Source: Bacillus massilioanorexius
GTDB taxonomy: Bacteria; Bacillota; Bacilli; Bacillales; DSM-1321
Assembly (NCBI RefSeq): GCF_902374955.1
Contig: NZ_CABKRX010000062.1
Span: 1-50,454 of the forward strand
Direction of reading: 5' to 3'
DNA: 50,454 nt
The notes beneath the pieces are model-generated. The model was not told where the DNA came from and ran no database searches. It was given only the letters and a program-made list of their open reading frames with translations. Both the position numbers and the translations under genes were made by a program. Shown here piece after piece: positions 41,755 through 50,454 of this stretch (the first letter of the stretch is position 1; each line of letters begins with the position of its first letter).

Positions 41755-42597
41755 TTATTTTTTGTACCAACCCATACCCATTGCACCTTCACCTAAATGA
41801 GTACCAATGACAGGTCCAAAGTAGCTAATTTCAAAATTCACATTCGGATATTGCGCTGCTAATTCTTCTTTCCATTCGATAGCTTCTGCTTCACGCTTAG
41901 CATGTATGATTACTGCTTCCATTGGAACACCCGTTTTTGCATCTTCATCTAATAGCTCAACGATACGTTTTAATGCTTTTTTACGTGTTCTAATTTTTTC
42001 AAAAGGAACAATTTTTTTGTCTTCGAAATGAAGCACCGGTTTTACTTGCAATAGACTACCCAAAATAGCTTGGGCACTATTTAAACGTCCACCTCTTTGT
42101 AAATGCGATAAATCATCAGCCATAAAATAAGCGCGAGTAGATTTCTTTATTTCATTCAAACGTTCTATAATTCGGTCTGGTGTTTCGCCTGCTTGAGCCA
42201 TTTTCGCAGCCTCTAGAACATAAAAACCTTGGATGCTGCAGCTAATTTCTGAGTCAAAGCCATACACATCTATTCCTTCTACCATATCTCCTGCTGCTAC
42301 TGCTCCTTGGTAGGTACCACTAATCCCGCTAGACAAATGAATGCTAATAACGGCATCATAATCCTTTGCTAACTCTTCAAATTTTTCAACGAACATTCCA
42401 ATAGAAGGTTGTGAAGTAGTTGGAAGTTTATCCGCATTCTTCACTTCTTCATAAAAGTCATCTGCTGTTATGTCAATTTCTTCACGGTATGATTCAGCTC
42501 CAAAAACTACACTTAACGGAACCATATGTATGTTTAATTTTTCACGCAATGTTTTTGGGATGTACGCTGTACTATCCGTTACAACTGCCGTTTTCAT
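41755..42597 (-). CDS. degV: DegV-family fatty-acid-binding protein
   Basis: 280 residues. The start ATVTDSTAYIP-like segment (AVVTDSTAYIPKTLREK), LPTTSQPSIGMF, HLSSGISGTYQGA and the C-terminal GTHLGEGAMGMGWY are DegV hallmarks. Such proteins bind a fatty acid and can deliver it to a fatty-acid kinase. It follows degU on the same strand, as in B. subtilis, but a 434-bp gap with a terminator lies between. Confidence 0.95.
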   Translation of the reverse strand: MKTAVVTDSTAYIPKTLREKLNIHMVPLSVVFGAESYREEIDITADDFYEEVKNADKLPTTSQPSIGMFVEKFEELAKDYDAVISIHLSSGISGTYQGAVAAGDMVEGIDVYGFDSEISCSIQGFYVLEAAKMAQAGETPDRIIERLNEIKKSTRAYFMADDLSHLQRGGRLNSAQAILGSLLQVKPVLHFEDKKIVPFEKIRTRKKALKRIVELLDEDAKTGVPMEAVIIHAKREAEAIEWKEELAAQYPNVNFEISYFGPVIGTHLGEGAMGMGWYKK

Positions 42598-43031
42598 AAA
42601 ATAGTACCTGCCTTATAAAATATTTCTTCCAATTATATTTATCATTTTATATGATTATGCCTACTTTTGCATTAAAATGTTATTTTACCGTAAATTACAC
42701 ATACTATGTAGACTCATTATTATCATTTTAATTACATTTTACACATGACATTCTTTGACTCATCGATTTCTCGTCATATTCCTTTAACTATTTTCTGACT
42801 TTATAATAAGGAAAGCATTCTCATTTAAGAGACTTACGGTGGATTTAATAAGCTGAAGTATTTGTTCAAGTTCATTTACAATAGGAACATTTTTGATAAG
42901 AAAAAATCAGAAGACTTCACTTTGTATCTACAAAAAGAGATGCTATAACATATACGCATCTCTTTTCAGACCAATATTTTCTATGGATTTAAATTATACC
43001 TAATAATCTGTTCATTAAAGGTGAAAAACTA
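42598..43031. other. Intergenic region between degV and degU
   Basis: 434 bp, AT-rich, no gene. The degU terminator lies at 42933-42966; the rest presumably holds the degV promoter, which I could not place. Confidence 0.5.
42933..42966 (-). terminator. Terminator of degS-degU
   Basis: Perfect 11-bp stem AAAAGAGATGC (42933-42943) with GCATCTCTTTT (42956-42966) and T-run on the minus strand. Confidence 0.85.
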
Positions 43032-43715
43032 TTATCTTACTTCTACCCAGCCATTTTTAATAGCCATGACAACAGCCTGTGTACGATCGTTCACATCCAT
43101 TTTTTGCAAAATATTGCTCACATGGTTTTTAACTGTTTTTTCCGAAATAAATAATGTTTCACCAATTGTACGGTTACTTTGTCCATCTGCTAATAATTGA
43201 AGAACTTCACATTCTCTTCTTGTTAACAAGTGGAAAGGTCGTCGTATTTCTGGCGTTGAATGTTGTGATGCTTTATAATCATCCATGGCTAATCTTCTAT
43301 ATTCTTTAACAAGATTATGTGTTACCTTCGGATGAAGATACGAGCCTCCATCAGCTACTACCTTTACTGCATCAATTAATGCGTCTGCATCCATTTCTTT
43401 TAAAAGATATCCAGCTGCACCTGTTTTCAAAGCATGTGTTACATAATTTTCATCATCATGAATCGATAAGATAATAACCTTTGTTTCAGGATATTGCTCT
43501 ACTAAATGCTTTGTTGCCTCGACACCATTTGTAACAGGCATATTAATATCCATAATTACTACATCAGGATGATATGCCTCTACTAAATTTATTGCTTCAT
43601 TGCCATCGTCACCTTCGGCAAGTACTTTAAAAGTAGATTCAAACTCTAGTATTCTCTTAACTCCTTCGCGAAATAGTTGATGATCATCAATAATAACAAT
43701 CCCTGTAGTATTCAA
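43032..43715 (-). CDS. degU: Response regulator DegU
   Basis: 227 residues from a TTG start with GGGAGGGG upstream. NarL/LuxR-type regulator: receiver domain with acidic pair Asp10-Asp11 and phosphoacceptor Asp56 in VVIMDINMP, then a C-terminal LuxR helix-turn-helix (LLTRRECEVLQLLADGQSNRTIGETLFISEKTVKNHVSNIL). It controls exoenzymes, competence, motility and biofilm according to its phosphorylation level. It is co-transcribed with degS. Confidence 0.97.
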   Translation of the reverse strand: MNTTGIVIIDDHQLFREGVKRILEFESTFKVLAEGDDGNEAINLVEAYHPDVVIMDINMPVTNGVEATKHLVEQYPETKVIILSIHDDENYVTHALKTGAAGYLLKEMDADALIDAVKVVADGGSYLHPKVTHNLVKEYRRLAMDDYKASQHSTPEIRRPFHLLTRRECEVLQLLADGQSNRTIGETLFISEKTVKNHVSNILQKMDVNDRTQAVVMAIKNGWVEVR

Positions 43716-43805
43716 CTCTTTCCCCTCCCTTTATCTATTCCTTGTTCATATAAAAAACGATCAGCTATATAACAAAGCATTCCTTATCTAAAGTATTTAC
43801 TTTTG

Positions 43806-44948
43806 CTATACAGCGATTGGAATACTAATAATAATAACGGTACCTTTTCCAATAATTGAATCAATCGTAATTTCACCATCTAGAAGTTCTGAACGCTCCG
43901 TCATTCCAAGTAAACCAAATGATCCTTCTTTTTTTACATTTACGTCAAAACCCTTACCATCATCTTTAATCACAGCAATAACATTTGACTTATTAATTTC
44001 AACTTTAACGCTAATTAACGAGGCATTCGCATGTTTAATCGCATTTTGAACAGATTCTTGAATCAATCGAAACAAGGCAATTTCAAACTTAGTTGGTAAC
44101 CTTATTTCTTCACGAATAGGGATGAAATCAATTTTGACAGTTTTATTGTATTCTTCAACATTACTCAAATATTTCCGTAAGGTTGGTATTAAACCTAGGT
44201 CGTCTAATGCCATCGGTCTTAAATCATATATAATACGTCTTACTTCATACAAAGCGTTTCTAACCATTCTCTTTAAATCGCGAATTTCTTCCAAAGCTTC
44301 TTCTGATCCACGTTCACGAAAAATTCGATCTATTAAATCAGATCTCATCATTACATTTGCCATCATTTGTGCAGGACCATCATGAATTTCTCTCGACAAA
44401 CGCTTTCTTTCTTCTTCTTGCGCTTCAATTATTTTAAAGGCAAATTCCTGACGTCTTTTAGCATCATATAGTAGTTCACCCATATGAGCTAAATCGCCAG
44501 TAAAGAAATTCAAAACAATACTAATTTGAGAAACAAGATGATCTGCTCGTTCAATGGTTTCTTTAACACCAATTAATCGTCGTTCAATATCATCTCGTTT
44601 ATTTCTAAGTTGCTTCTCTAGCTGCCGGTTCATCTGCAAATCAACTTGTAGCGAATGTGCTATTTCATACGCTTCACGAACTTGCTTTTCACTATATGTA
44701 TTAAAATGTACACTAACTTCTGATAAACGTTTGCGAGCCATTCTAGCTTTTACTTCAAGTTCGTCTCCTTCTTCAATCACCTGAACGACCATTTTTTTTA
44801 CATGATCTAATTCTTGGCGCAGTGTTTCAAAATCAGTTCTACTTTGTTCAGCAATTTTGAACACTTCATCTTTACTATGATCTACTACTCTAACCATCTT
44901 ATCTAATATTCTATCTAATTCTTCGATGTCTACTTTTTTCATGGACAT
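43806..44948 (-). CDS. degS: Cytoplasmic sensor histidine kinase DegS
   Basis: 380 residues if started at the ATG at 44948, 6 nt after GGAGGA; this places the phosphorylated His at position 189 (RLSREIHDGPAQ), the same as in B. subtilis. A long coiled-coil sensor region (about 30-175) and a C-terminal HATPase domain (HANASLISVKVEI, DDGKGFDV, GSFGLLGMTER) follow. There is no membrane segment. Another in-frame ATG at 44942 is possible. It phosphorylates DegU. Confidence 0.95.
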   Translation of the reverse strand: MSMKKVDIEELDRILDKMVRVVDHSKDEVFKIAEQSRTDFETLRQELDHVKKMVVQVIEEGDELEVKARMARKRLSEVSVHFNTYSEKQVREAYEIAHSLQVDLQMNRQLEKQLRNKRDDIERRLIGVKETIERADHLVSQISIVLNFFTGDLAHMGELLYDAKRRQEFAFKIIEAQEEERKRLSREIHDGPAQMMANVMMRSDLIDRIFRERGSEEALEEIRDLKRMVRNALYEVRRIIYDLRPMALDDLGLIPTLRKYLSNVEEYNKTVKIDFIPIREEIRLPTKFEIALFRLIQESVQNAIKHANASLISVKVEINKSNVIAVIKDDGKGFDVNVKKEGSFGLLGMTERSELLDGEITIDSIIGKGTVIIISIPIAV

Positions 44949-45015
44949 GGACATTCCTCCGAGTTGGTCCAAAATCTCTCTGGGGTCGTTCTCGATGTTT
45001 TTGAATAAATGACTA

Positions 45016-45044
45016 TTTATACGGTAGGTGATGAACTATGTCAA
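45016..45044 (-). promoter_or_regulatory. Sigma-A promoter of degS-degU
   Basis: Minus strand TTGACA (45039-45044), 17-bp spacer, TATAAA (45016-45021), about 68 bp upstream of degS. Confidence 0.8.
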
Positions 45045-45423
45045 ATATAGCCTATATATTCTCTATCATATTGTTTTTTTTATAAAAAATAAATTATTAT
45101 GCAGAATTTTTTATAAAAATAATTATTTTTAATTTATTATTTGCAAATTACCATGTATAAAAGTTTGACACAGTATTTTATTATTTTAAACAAAAAGAAT
45201 TAACTTTTACATATGTCATTTATCCTGTTCGTTCCATTATTAAACTCTTCAAACAAAATATACCTTTTATTTTATTTCATATTTCTATTACACTATCTTT
45301 TTCTATTATTATCACTGATTTGTTTAACAAAGTCATCTTAAAAGCTTATAATATCACGTTTTTTTACGCACTATCGAAAATAGCATCTATTTAACGTGTA
45401 TATTCTCCGATTATATATGCGAA

Positions 45424-45452
45424 TTGCTAGATAATATTAGGAAGATTATAAT
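45424..45452 (+). promoter_or_regulatory. Sigma-A promoter of the yvyE-type gene
   Basis: TTGCTA (45424-45429), 17-bp spacer, TATAAT (45447-45452), about 68 bp upstream of the start codon. Confidence 0.7.
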
Positions 45453-45520
45453 AAAGAAGCTAATAAACATCTCATAAGAAAATAGTTCTATGAAAGATTT
45501 CCTATTCGAGGAGGGATTAT

Positions 45521-46156
45521 ATGCTTCAAGAATATCTAACAGTCAAAGGGTATGGAGAACATGAAATTGTTATTCAAAAATCTCGATTCATTGCTTATAT
45601 TAATCGTGTAGAAACAGAAGAAGAAGCGCAAAGCTTCATTCAAGATATAAAGAAAAAGCACTGGGATGCTACTCACAATTGCTCAGCCTACATGATTGGT
45701 GAGCATGATCAAATTCAAAAAGCAAATGATGATGGTGAACCAAGTGGTACAGCCGGCGTTCCGATGTTAGAGGTTTTAAAGAAAAAAGGATTAAAAGACA
45801 CTGTCGTCGTCGTTACAAGATATTTTGGTGGAATCAAATTAGGTGGCGGGGGCTTAATCCGCGCCTATGGAAAGGCCACTTCTGAAGGAATTAATGCAAC
45901 CGGAGTAGTAAATCGTAAATTAATGTGCGTCATGCATACAACCGTGGACTACACTTGGTTAGGAAAGTTAGAAAATGAATTGCGATCCTCTCATTACGGT
46001 TTAAAGGAAATTCATTATCTAGACAAGGTTGAAATTGAGACATTCGTTTCCGTTCCTGAAAAAGAACTCTTTAGAAATTGGATGATTGAGTTAACAAATG
46101 GTCAATGTGAAATAATAGAAGGCAATTTATTATATCAAGAAGAAATTGTAACGTAA
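45521..46156 (+). CDS. yvyE: YigZ/IMPACT family protein (YvyE-like)
   Basis: 211 residues, ATG with GAGGAGG upstream. The N-terminal UPF0029/IMPACT domain (about 15-120) carries KSRFIAYINRVETEEEAQ, WDATHNCSAYMIG, DDGEPSGTAGVPML and VVVTRYFGGIKLGGGGLIRAYGKA. The C-terminal DUF1949 domain (about 140-205) follows. Related proteins interact with the translation machinery; the precise role is unsettled. It lies next to degS and an LCP gene, as in B. subtilis. Confidence 0.95.
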   Translation: MLQEYLTVKGYGEHEIVIQKSRFIAYINRVETEEEAQSFIQDIKKKHWDATHNCSAYMIGEHDQIQKANDDGEPSGTAGVPMLEVLKKKGLKDTVVVVTRYFGGIKLGGGGLIRAYGKATSEGINATGVVNRKLMCVMHTTVDYTWLGKLENELRSSHYGLKEIHYLDKVEIETFVSVPEKELFRNWMIELTNGQCEIIEGNLLYQEEIVT

Positions 46157-46207
46157 CTTTTCTTGTTTTCGTCTAATTGAACAATACTACAAAAGGGAGA
46201 AAACAAT

Positions 46208-47182
46208 ATGGAGCAGAAAAGAAGTAGAATAGATAAAAAAACAAGGAAAAAGAGAAGATGGAAGAAATTCCTCTTATTCTTTATGGCTATTATATTATTA
46301 GTTGGTGGATATGGAGCTTATGTGGTCTATCAAGCGATGCAAGCTGCTAATAGCTCATACAGTGAGCTAGATCGCGGAGATAAATCTTCTCTACGAGACA
46401 AAGCTGTAAAATTTGGTAAAGAGCCCGTTTCCATTCTATTATTAGGAATTGAAGACTACGCTTCTGGAGGTAAGGGCGGACGTTCCGATTCCATTATGGT
46501 CGCAACCTTTAACCCCGAATTAAAAACAATGAAGCTTATGAGTATCCCTCGTGATACAAGAGTTTATATACCTAGTAAGGACAAAAAAGCAAAAATCAAT
46601 TCAGCATATAATAATGGAAAGGATTCAACTATCGAGACCGTTGAACAATTCCTCGATATTCCAATCGATTATTATGCAACGATTAATTTCGAAGGATTTA
46701 AAGACATTATCGATGAAATTGGTGGCGTAACAGTAAATGTCCCATTTGATTTCTGGGAATACACAGATACATTCCCTCGTAAAAAGCTGTATTACAAAAA
46801 AGGTGAACAGACTTTAGATGGTGAAGAGGCATTAGGATATGCTAGAATGCGTAAACGTGATCCAAATGGAGATTTTGGGCGTGCTGATCGTCAAAAAGAA
46901 ATCGTTAAAGCTGCTTTAGATTCTTTAATATCTCCGAAAAATTTATTAAAAGTAGACGATATTGCTGAACATCTCGGTAAAAATATCGAAACAAATTTAA
47001 AAGCGAGCGATGGTTTAGCATTCGCTACAAAATTTAAAGATTTTTCATCTAAAGATATCTCAACTCTTACATTAGAAGGTGACGGAGATCAATCTACAGG
47101 AACATGGTATTTCGTTCCGAATGATGAAAGCTTAGAGAAAGTAAAAAAAGAGCTAAAAGAGCATTTAGAATATAAGAAATAA
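46208..47182 (+). CDS. LCP-family cell-wall polymer ligase (LytR/TagU-like), copy 1
   Basis: 324 residues, ATG with AAGGGAG upstream. A basic N-terminus (about 1-20), one membrane helix (about 21-43) and an extracytoplasmic LCP domain (about 75-325). The catalytic Arg/Asp motifs are GRSDSIMVATFN, MSIPRDTRVYIP and ARMRKRDPNGDFGRADRQKEI. LCP enzymes attach wall teichoic acids or other glycopolymers to peptidoglycan. It follows yvyE by 51 bp and may be co-transcribed. Confidence 0.93.
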   Translation: MEQKRSRIDKKTRKKRRWKKFLLFFMAIILLVGGYGAYVVYQAMQAANSSYSELDRGDKSSLRDKAVKFGKEPVSILLLGIEDYASGGKGGRSDSIMVATFNPELKTMKLMSIPRDTRVYIPSKDKKAKINSAYNNGKDSTIETVEQFLDIPIDYYATINFEGFKDIIDEIGGVTVNVPFDFWEYTDTFPRKKLYYKKGEQTLDGEEALGYARMRKRDPNGDFGRADRQKEIVKAALDSLISPKNLLKVDDIAEHLGKNIETNLKASDGLAFATKFKDFSSKDISTLTLEGDGDQSTGTWYFVPNDESLEKVKKELKEHLEYKK

Positions 47183-47189
47183 TAGTAGA

Positions 47190-47230
47190 GGGCTGTCTAA
47201 AAGAGATTGAAATCACTTTTTAGACAGCCC
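47190..47230 (+). repeat. 41-nt hairpin after LCP copy 1 (terminator-like)
   Basis: A perfect 13-bp stem (47190-47202 with 47218-47230). It has the same length and the core AAAAG-GATTGAAA seen in the hairpin at 6178-6218, with five compensating base-pair changes in the stem. The T-run after it is poor. Confidence 0.7.
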
Positions 47231-47359
47231 TTACGCTTTATGTTTACCTATTTCATTATCAGTCATACTCTTTTATAAAAGCTGTACTGTCGCGTTATAA
47301 TCGCGATAAGAAAACCTTTTTGCCCTGTAAGAGGCTTACACTAATAATTAAAATATAGG

Positions 47360-47393
47360 AGTGTTCCCAAAAGGATTCATTTTAGGAACACTC
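47360..47393 (+). repeat. Short hairpin repeat or terminator
   Basis: GAGTGTTCC (47360-47368) and GGAACACTC (47385-47393) form a 9-bp stem with a 16-nt loop containing AAAAGGATT and TTTTA. It resembles the 41-nt hairpins in design. Confidence 0.55.
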
Positions 47394-47517
47394 TTTATGC
47401 TTTAATTTGACTTTTATTACACCTGAGCATAAACGAAAGCCCACTTTATCATTCAGACTGTTTTCTCCTTTCAAAAAGACTCGCTGAGTAAAGTTCGCAG
47501 ATACAGAGGTTTAGTTG

Positions 47518-47625
47518 ATTGAGCGATAAGTGCGAGATTCCTGCGGGAGCAGCGGTATAGCTGAGACATTATTGGTGCTTGCCAAGAATGCTCCGGAAAG
47601 CGAGCATCCTGAAGCAGAATTCAAC
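47518..47625 (+). repeat. Dispersed Bacillaceae repeat, copy 2
   Basis: Contains GTGCGAGATTCCTGCGGGAG and, near the end, GGAAAGCGAGCATCCT, matching the copy at 9256-9352 in the opposite orientation. The middle has diverged. Confidence 0.7.
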
Positions 47626-47882
47626 CTATACTCACTTCTTATTAATAACCAACAAAGTTCACAAAAACTTCCCAAAAAATAACAAAGAGGCATTCCAAGA
47701 ACCATTTCCCAATCATTTCTTGAGCACCTTTTCATTATATAGTGTAGGATATATCTCTTTTTCTTCATGCATCTAGTTCATTTCCCCTACTTTTAAAATA
47801 CTCGAATGATTATTGCTGAATAATGAATATTTATCCACTATTCTTTGTAACATAAATATAATTTTACGAATGAGAAAAAAAA

Positions 47883-47912
47883 TTGTAAAATATAGTTTAG
47901 CGTATTTATGAT
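47883..47912 (+). promoter_or_regulatory. Probable promoter of LCP copy 2
   Basis: TTGTAA (47883-47888), 18-bp spacer, TATGAT (47907-47912), about 25 bp upstream of the start codon. Confidence 0.45.
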
Positions 47913-47936
47913 GTTAACTAAAAGGAGAACTCAAGA

Positions 47937-48971
47937 ATGATGAACCGTAAAGTATACGTCGTCAAAAAGAGGAAAACAAGTCGTAAAAAACTGGCTATAC
48001 TCTTATTAACACCAATTTTTGTATTATTACTCGGAACTGGAGCATATTTTGCACATATATACAATCAAGCACAAAAAGCAGTTGATAAATCTTACGAATC
48101 GATTGATGGTACCGATAAAGCAGTAGCAGAGTTAACGAATAAAATCGGAAATACTTCTATATTATTCATAGGAGTCGATGATAGTGATTCACGAAAGTAT
48201 CAAGAATCTACTCGTTCAGACGCTTTGATGCTTGCTACCTTTAATAAAAAAGAGAATTCAGTTAAATTATTAAGCATTCCTCGCGATTCTTACGTTTATG
48301 TACCTGCAAGAGACGACTATACAAAAATCAATCATGCATTTGCTGTCGGCGGTGCTAAAAGTACCATTGAAACAGTCGAAAATCTATTGGGTATCCCTAT
48401 TGATTATTATATGCGTATGAACTTCTATGCATTCATCGACGTCGTTAATGCACTAGATGGTGTCGAAATCGATGTACCTTATGAAATGTATGAAAAGAAT
48501 TCACAGGATAAACATAATGCCATTCATTTAAAAGAAGGACTTCAAACATTGGATGGAGAAGAAGCATTAGCCTTCGCTCGTACACGTAAACAAGATACGG
48601 ATATGATGCGTGGACAACGTCAGCAAGAACTATTAAAAGCCATTATGAATAAAGCTACGTCTGTTTCTTCTATTACTAAGTACACAGACTTAATTGAAGC
48701 ACTTGGCGATAATATGAAAACAAACATGACCTTTTCACAAATGAAGGGCTTTATGGCACTTGCTATAAAGAATAAAGGCTTTACTTTGGATACGATCCAA
48801 TTGAAGGGTGAAGATAGTTATATTAATGACATCTACTATTACAAACTAGATGAAGCGGCTTTAGAAGAAACAAAACAAACTTTAAAAGATCACTTAGCAG
48901 GAATTCCATCAAATAGAACGGAAAATATTGTTCAGGATGATCCAAATAGTGATACGAATCAAGATTTATAA
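47937..48971 (+). CDS. LCP-family cell-wall polymer ligase (LytR/TagU-like), copy 2
   Basis: 344 residues, ATG with AAAGGAG about 9 nt upstream (a second Met follows directly). Basic N-terminus, membrane helix (about 20-42), then the LCP domain with STRSDALMLATFN, LSIPRDSYVYVP and ARTRKQDTDMMRGQRQQELL. The C-terminal tail (about 325-344) is Asp/Asn-rich and likely disordered. A paralogue of the gene at 46208, with its own promoter, so the two may serve different polymers or conditions. Confidence 0.93.
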   Translation: MMNRKVYVVKKRKTSRKKLAILLLTPIFVLLLGTGAYFAHIYNQAQKAVDKSYESIDGTDKAVAELTNKIGNTSILFIGVDDSDSRKYQESTRSDALMLATFNKKENSVKLLSIPRDSYVYVPARDDYTKINHAFAVGGAKSTIETVENLLGIPIDYYMRMNFYAFIDVVNALDGVEIDVPYEMYEKNSQDKHNAIHLKEGLQTLDGEEALAFARTRKQDTDMMRGQRQQELLKAIMNKATSVSSITKYTDLIEALGDNMKTNMTFSQMKGFMALAIKNKGFTLDTIQLKGEDSYINDIYYYKLDEAALEETKQTLKDHLAGIPSNRTENIVQDDPNSDTNQDL

Positions 48972-48980
48972 AAACACAAA

Positions 48981-49010
48981 AACGAGAGAAGATATCTTCT
49001 CTCGTTTTTT
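48981..49010 (+). terminator. Bidirectional terminator after LCP copy 2
   Basis: A 26-bp perfect palindrome (48981-49006) flanked by A-rich sequence on the left and T-run on the right; it serves the convergent antiporter gene as well. Confidence 0.9.
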
Positions 49011-49032
49011 TCCTATTTTTCTTAGTCTAATA

Positions 49033-50337
49033 TTAAAGAATTAGTGCAGCAATTATTCCAAAGATAAATAAAGGAATATTATAATGTAAAAATGTTGGGA
49101 TACAAGTATCCCAAATATGATGATGCTGTCCGTCTGCATTCAACCCAGAAGTTGGACCTAAAGTACTATCTGATGCCGGAGAGCCTGCATCTCCTAAAGC
49201 GCCTGCTGTACCAATTAAAGCCGCTGTTGCTAACGGTGATAAACCTGCTGCTGCACATATCGGCACATATAAGGTAGCTAAAATAGGAATAGTACCAAAG
49301 GAAGAACCTATACCCATTGTAATGACTAACCCAATTGAAAGCATTACTACTGCAATCATAACTCGAGATGTTCCTAGCAGAGCCGTCGTTTGTTGAACTA
49401 AATCATTTACAGCACCTGTTTCCTTTAAGACCGTTGCATAACCAGATGCAAGCAACATGATAAAGGCTATCATTCCCATCATACTTACACCCTCCTGAAC
49501 AACTCGATCCCCTTCCCTTTTATGAACGACCCCCGTTATAAATAAAATCAAAATACCACCTAAAGCACCTAATACTAAAGAATCCGTCCTTATTTGGATC
49601 ATTAAGGCGACAATAATAGCTAAAATCGTAAACCACTGCTGTATGCCCCATTTTGTTTCTAAGCTCATATCTGGGCCAACAAACAATGTTTGCTCGGTTT
49701 GATATTGTCTATTTTTTCTGTAGCTAATGAAAACAGCAATAAACAATCCTACTATCATAGCTAGACCTGGAAAAAGCATCGAGAGCGAAACTTCTTTCAA
49801 CGAAATCATCATATGATTGGCATTCATCTCATCTCGTATTATTCCTTGAAAGATTAATCCAAAGCCAACGGGAATCATAATATAAGGAGCTTTCAAACCA
49901 AATGTTAAGGCTGTGGCTACAGCTCTTCTATCCAATTGAAGCTTATTAAACAATGATAGTAATGGCGGTATTAAAATAGGTATAAAAGCTATATGAACTG
50001 GAATCAAATTTTGGGATAAACAAGCAATTCCAGCGAGCGTTAGAACAAGCGTTAGTTTTTTCCCTTTAAAAAGTGACAGCATTTTATTAACGAGGAAAGT
50101 AGTAATACCCGATAAACCAATCATCACAGCAAAAATCCCAAGAAAAATATAGCTTAAGGCTGTATTAGCTTGCCCAGTCATACCGGATATCATTAATTGA
50201 GTTGTATCTACAATCCCCTCACCCGCCAACAATCCTGCCGTCAAAGTAGCAATAACAATCGAAAATAAAACATTTATTCTAAATAAGCTTAGTATGACCA
50301 ACAAAATCACACTAATTAATACAGCGTTGAAAATCAT
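49033..50337 (-). CDS. Na+/H+ antiporter-family (YuiF-like) membrane transporter
   Basis: 434 residues, ATG with AAGGGA upstream. Eleven or so hydrophobic segments. Motifs of the Na_H_antiport/NhaC-related group are visible: VPHIAFIPILIPPLL-like (PVHIAFIPILIPPLL) in the first half, and GIGSSFGTIPILATLYVPICAAAGLS and GTAGALGDAGSPASDSTLGPTSGLNADGQHHHIWDTCIPT in the second. The Asp and His residues in the last motif are typical. B. subtilis YuiF belongs here, and amino-acid export has been suggested for relatives, so the substrate is uncertain. Confidence 0.8.
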   Translation of the reverse strand: MIFNAVLISVILLVILSLFRINVLFSIVIATLTAGLLAGEGIVDTTQLMISGMTGQANTALSYIFLGIFAVMIGLSGITTFLVNKMLSLFKGKKLTLVLTLAGIACLSQNLIPVHIAFIPILIPPLLSLFNKLQLDRRAVATALTFGLKAPYIMIPVGFGLIFQGIIRDEMNANHMMISLKEVSLSMLFPGLAMIVGLFIAVFISYRKNRQYQTEQTLFVGPDMSLETKWGIQQWFTILAIIVALMIQIRTDSLVLGALGGILILFITGVVHKREGDRVVQEGVSMMGMIAFIMLLASGYATVLKETGAVNDLVQQTTALLGTSRVMIAVVMLSIGLVITMGIGSSFGTIPILATLYVPICAAAGLSPLATAALIGTAGALGDAGSPASDSTLGPTSGLNADGQHHHIWDTCIPTFLHYNIPLFIFGIIAALIL

Positions 50338-50454
50338 AATAGTTTCCCTTTCTATGTCTCTCTAATACGTTGCCTAACTAAAGTAACATAACATGACTCC
50401 AGTGAAAACACGTTAAATAATGGAAAGAAAGGGACATTTACATACAAAAAAACC
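50338..50454. other. Right edge of the window, upstream of the antiporter gene
   Basis: 117 bp with no gene seen; presumably contains the antiporter promoter. Confidence 0.4.

Larger units (their letters stand above)
44949..45520. other. Divergent intergenic region between degS and yvyE
   Basis: About 570 bp of very AT-rich DNA with no gene. Promoters for both sides were placed at its ends; the middle (45060-45420) shows nothing I can assign. Confidence 0.5.
47183..47936. other. Intergenic region between the two LCP genes
   Basis: 754 bp without a credible gene; open frames in it derive from repeats. It holds two hairpins, a dispersed repeat and the promoter of the second LCP gene. Confidence 0.6.

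Noticed and set aside
47511..47768. 85-codon minus-strand open frame
   Set aside because: It lies across the dispersed repeat, has no domain signature and is explained by the repeat's composition.

Overview
The window looks like a low-GC Firmicute chromosome, most likely Bacillaceae (Bacillus sensu lato). The grounds are strong AGGAGG ribosome sites, TTG and GTG starts, sigma-A, sigma-B, sigma-D and sigma-H type promoters, and a gene order that follows the Bacillus subtilis degSU - comF - flagellar - hpf - secA - prfB - yitT-type - cccB - ftsEX - ctpB - minJ block almost exactly, nearly all of it on the minus strand. I cannot name a species. All of this comes from reading the sequence; no database search was made.

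Left edge (1-370): the first 77 codons of a TniQ-family protein, a hairpin, and a terminus with three spaced copies of a 17-bp repeat ending in 5'-TGT. This looks like one end of a Tn7-like transposon inserted a few bases past the minJ stop codon. Next (371-5103) come minJ, ctpB, a second-type methionine aminopeptidase and a MaoC-like hot-dog protein. A plus-strand YceI-family gene (5455-5994) has a promoter overlapped by a MarR/MhqR-like palindrome.

6242-14195 is an L-rhamnose catabolic locus: rhaB, rhaA, rhaD, rhaM, a sugar-porter MFS permease and a lactaldehyde reductase on the minus strand, facing a divergent DeoR-type regulator. Together they take up rhamnose, convert it to dihydroxyacetone phosphate and lactaldehyde, and reduce the lactaldehyde to 1,2-propanediol. 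This block sits between ctpB and ftsEX, which are closer together in B. subtilis. 14300-17227 holds ftsE-ftsX and a coiled-coil M23 peptidase, probably the hydrolase controlled by FtsEX. cccB, a YitT-family gene, prfB with its programmed frameshift, secA and hpf follow.

24472-36669 is the late flagellar region: fliT, fliS, fliD, flaG, two tandem flagellin genes, csrA, fliW, a yviE-type gene, flgL, flgK, flgN, flgM and yvyF. Three good sigma-D promoters are visible (before flaG, before the upstream flagellin, before flgM). The upstream flagellin leader carries a hairpin presenting GGA in its loop, the hallmark of a CsrA site, and csrA and fliW lie just upstream. 36778-39831 holds comFC, comFA (no comFB) and a NERD-domain gene. 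Then come a zinc-ribbon/TcaA-like membrane protein, degV, degU and degS, and on the plus strand a yvyE-type gene and two LCP cell-wall ligases. A Na+/H+ antiporter-family gene closes the window.

The intergenic DNA is unusually structured. Three arrays with an exact 21-bp period each lie just beyond the terminator of a minus-strand gene. Two 41-nt hairpins keep the same length and core but have compensating stem changes. Several longer dispersed palindromic repeats of Bacillaceae type are also present. With the Tn7-like end, these are the parts most worth a second look.
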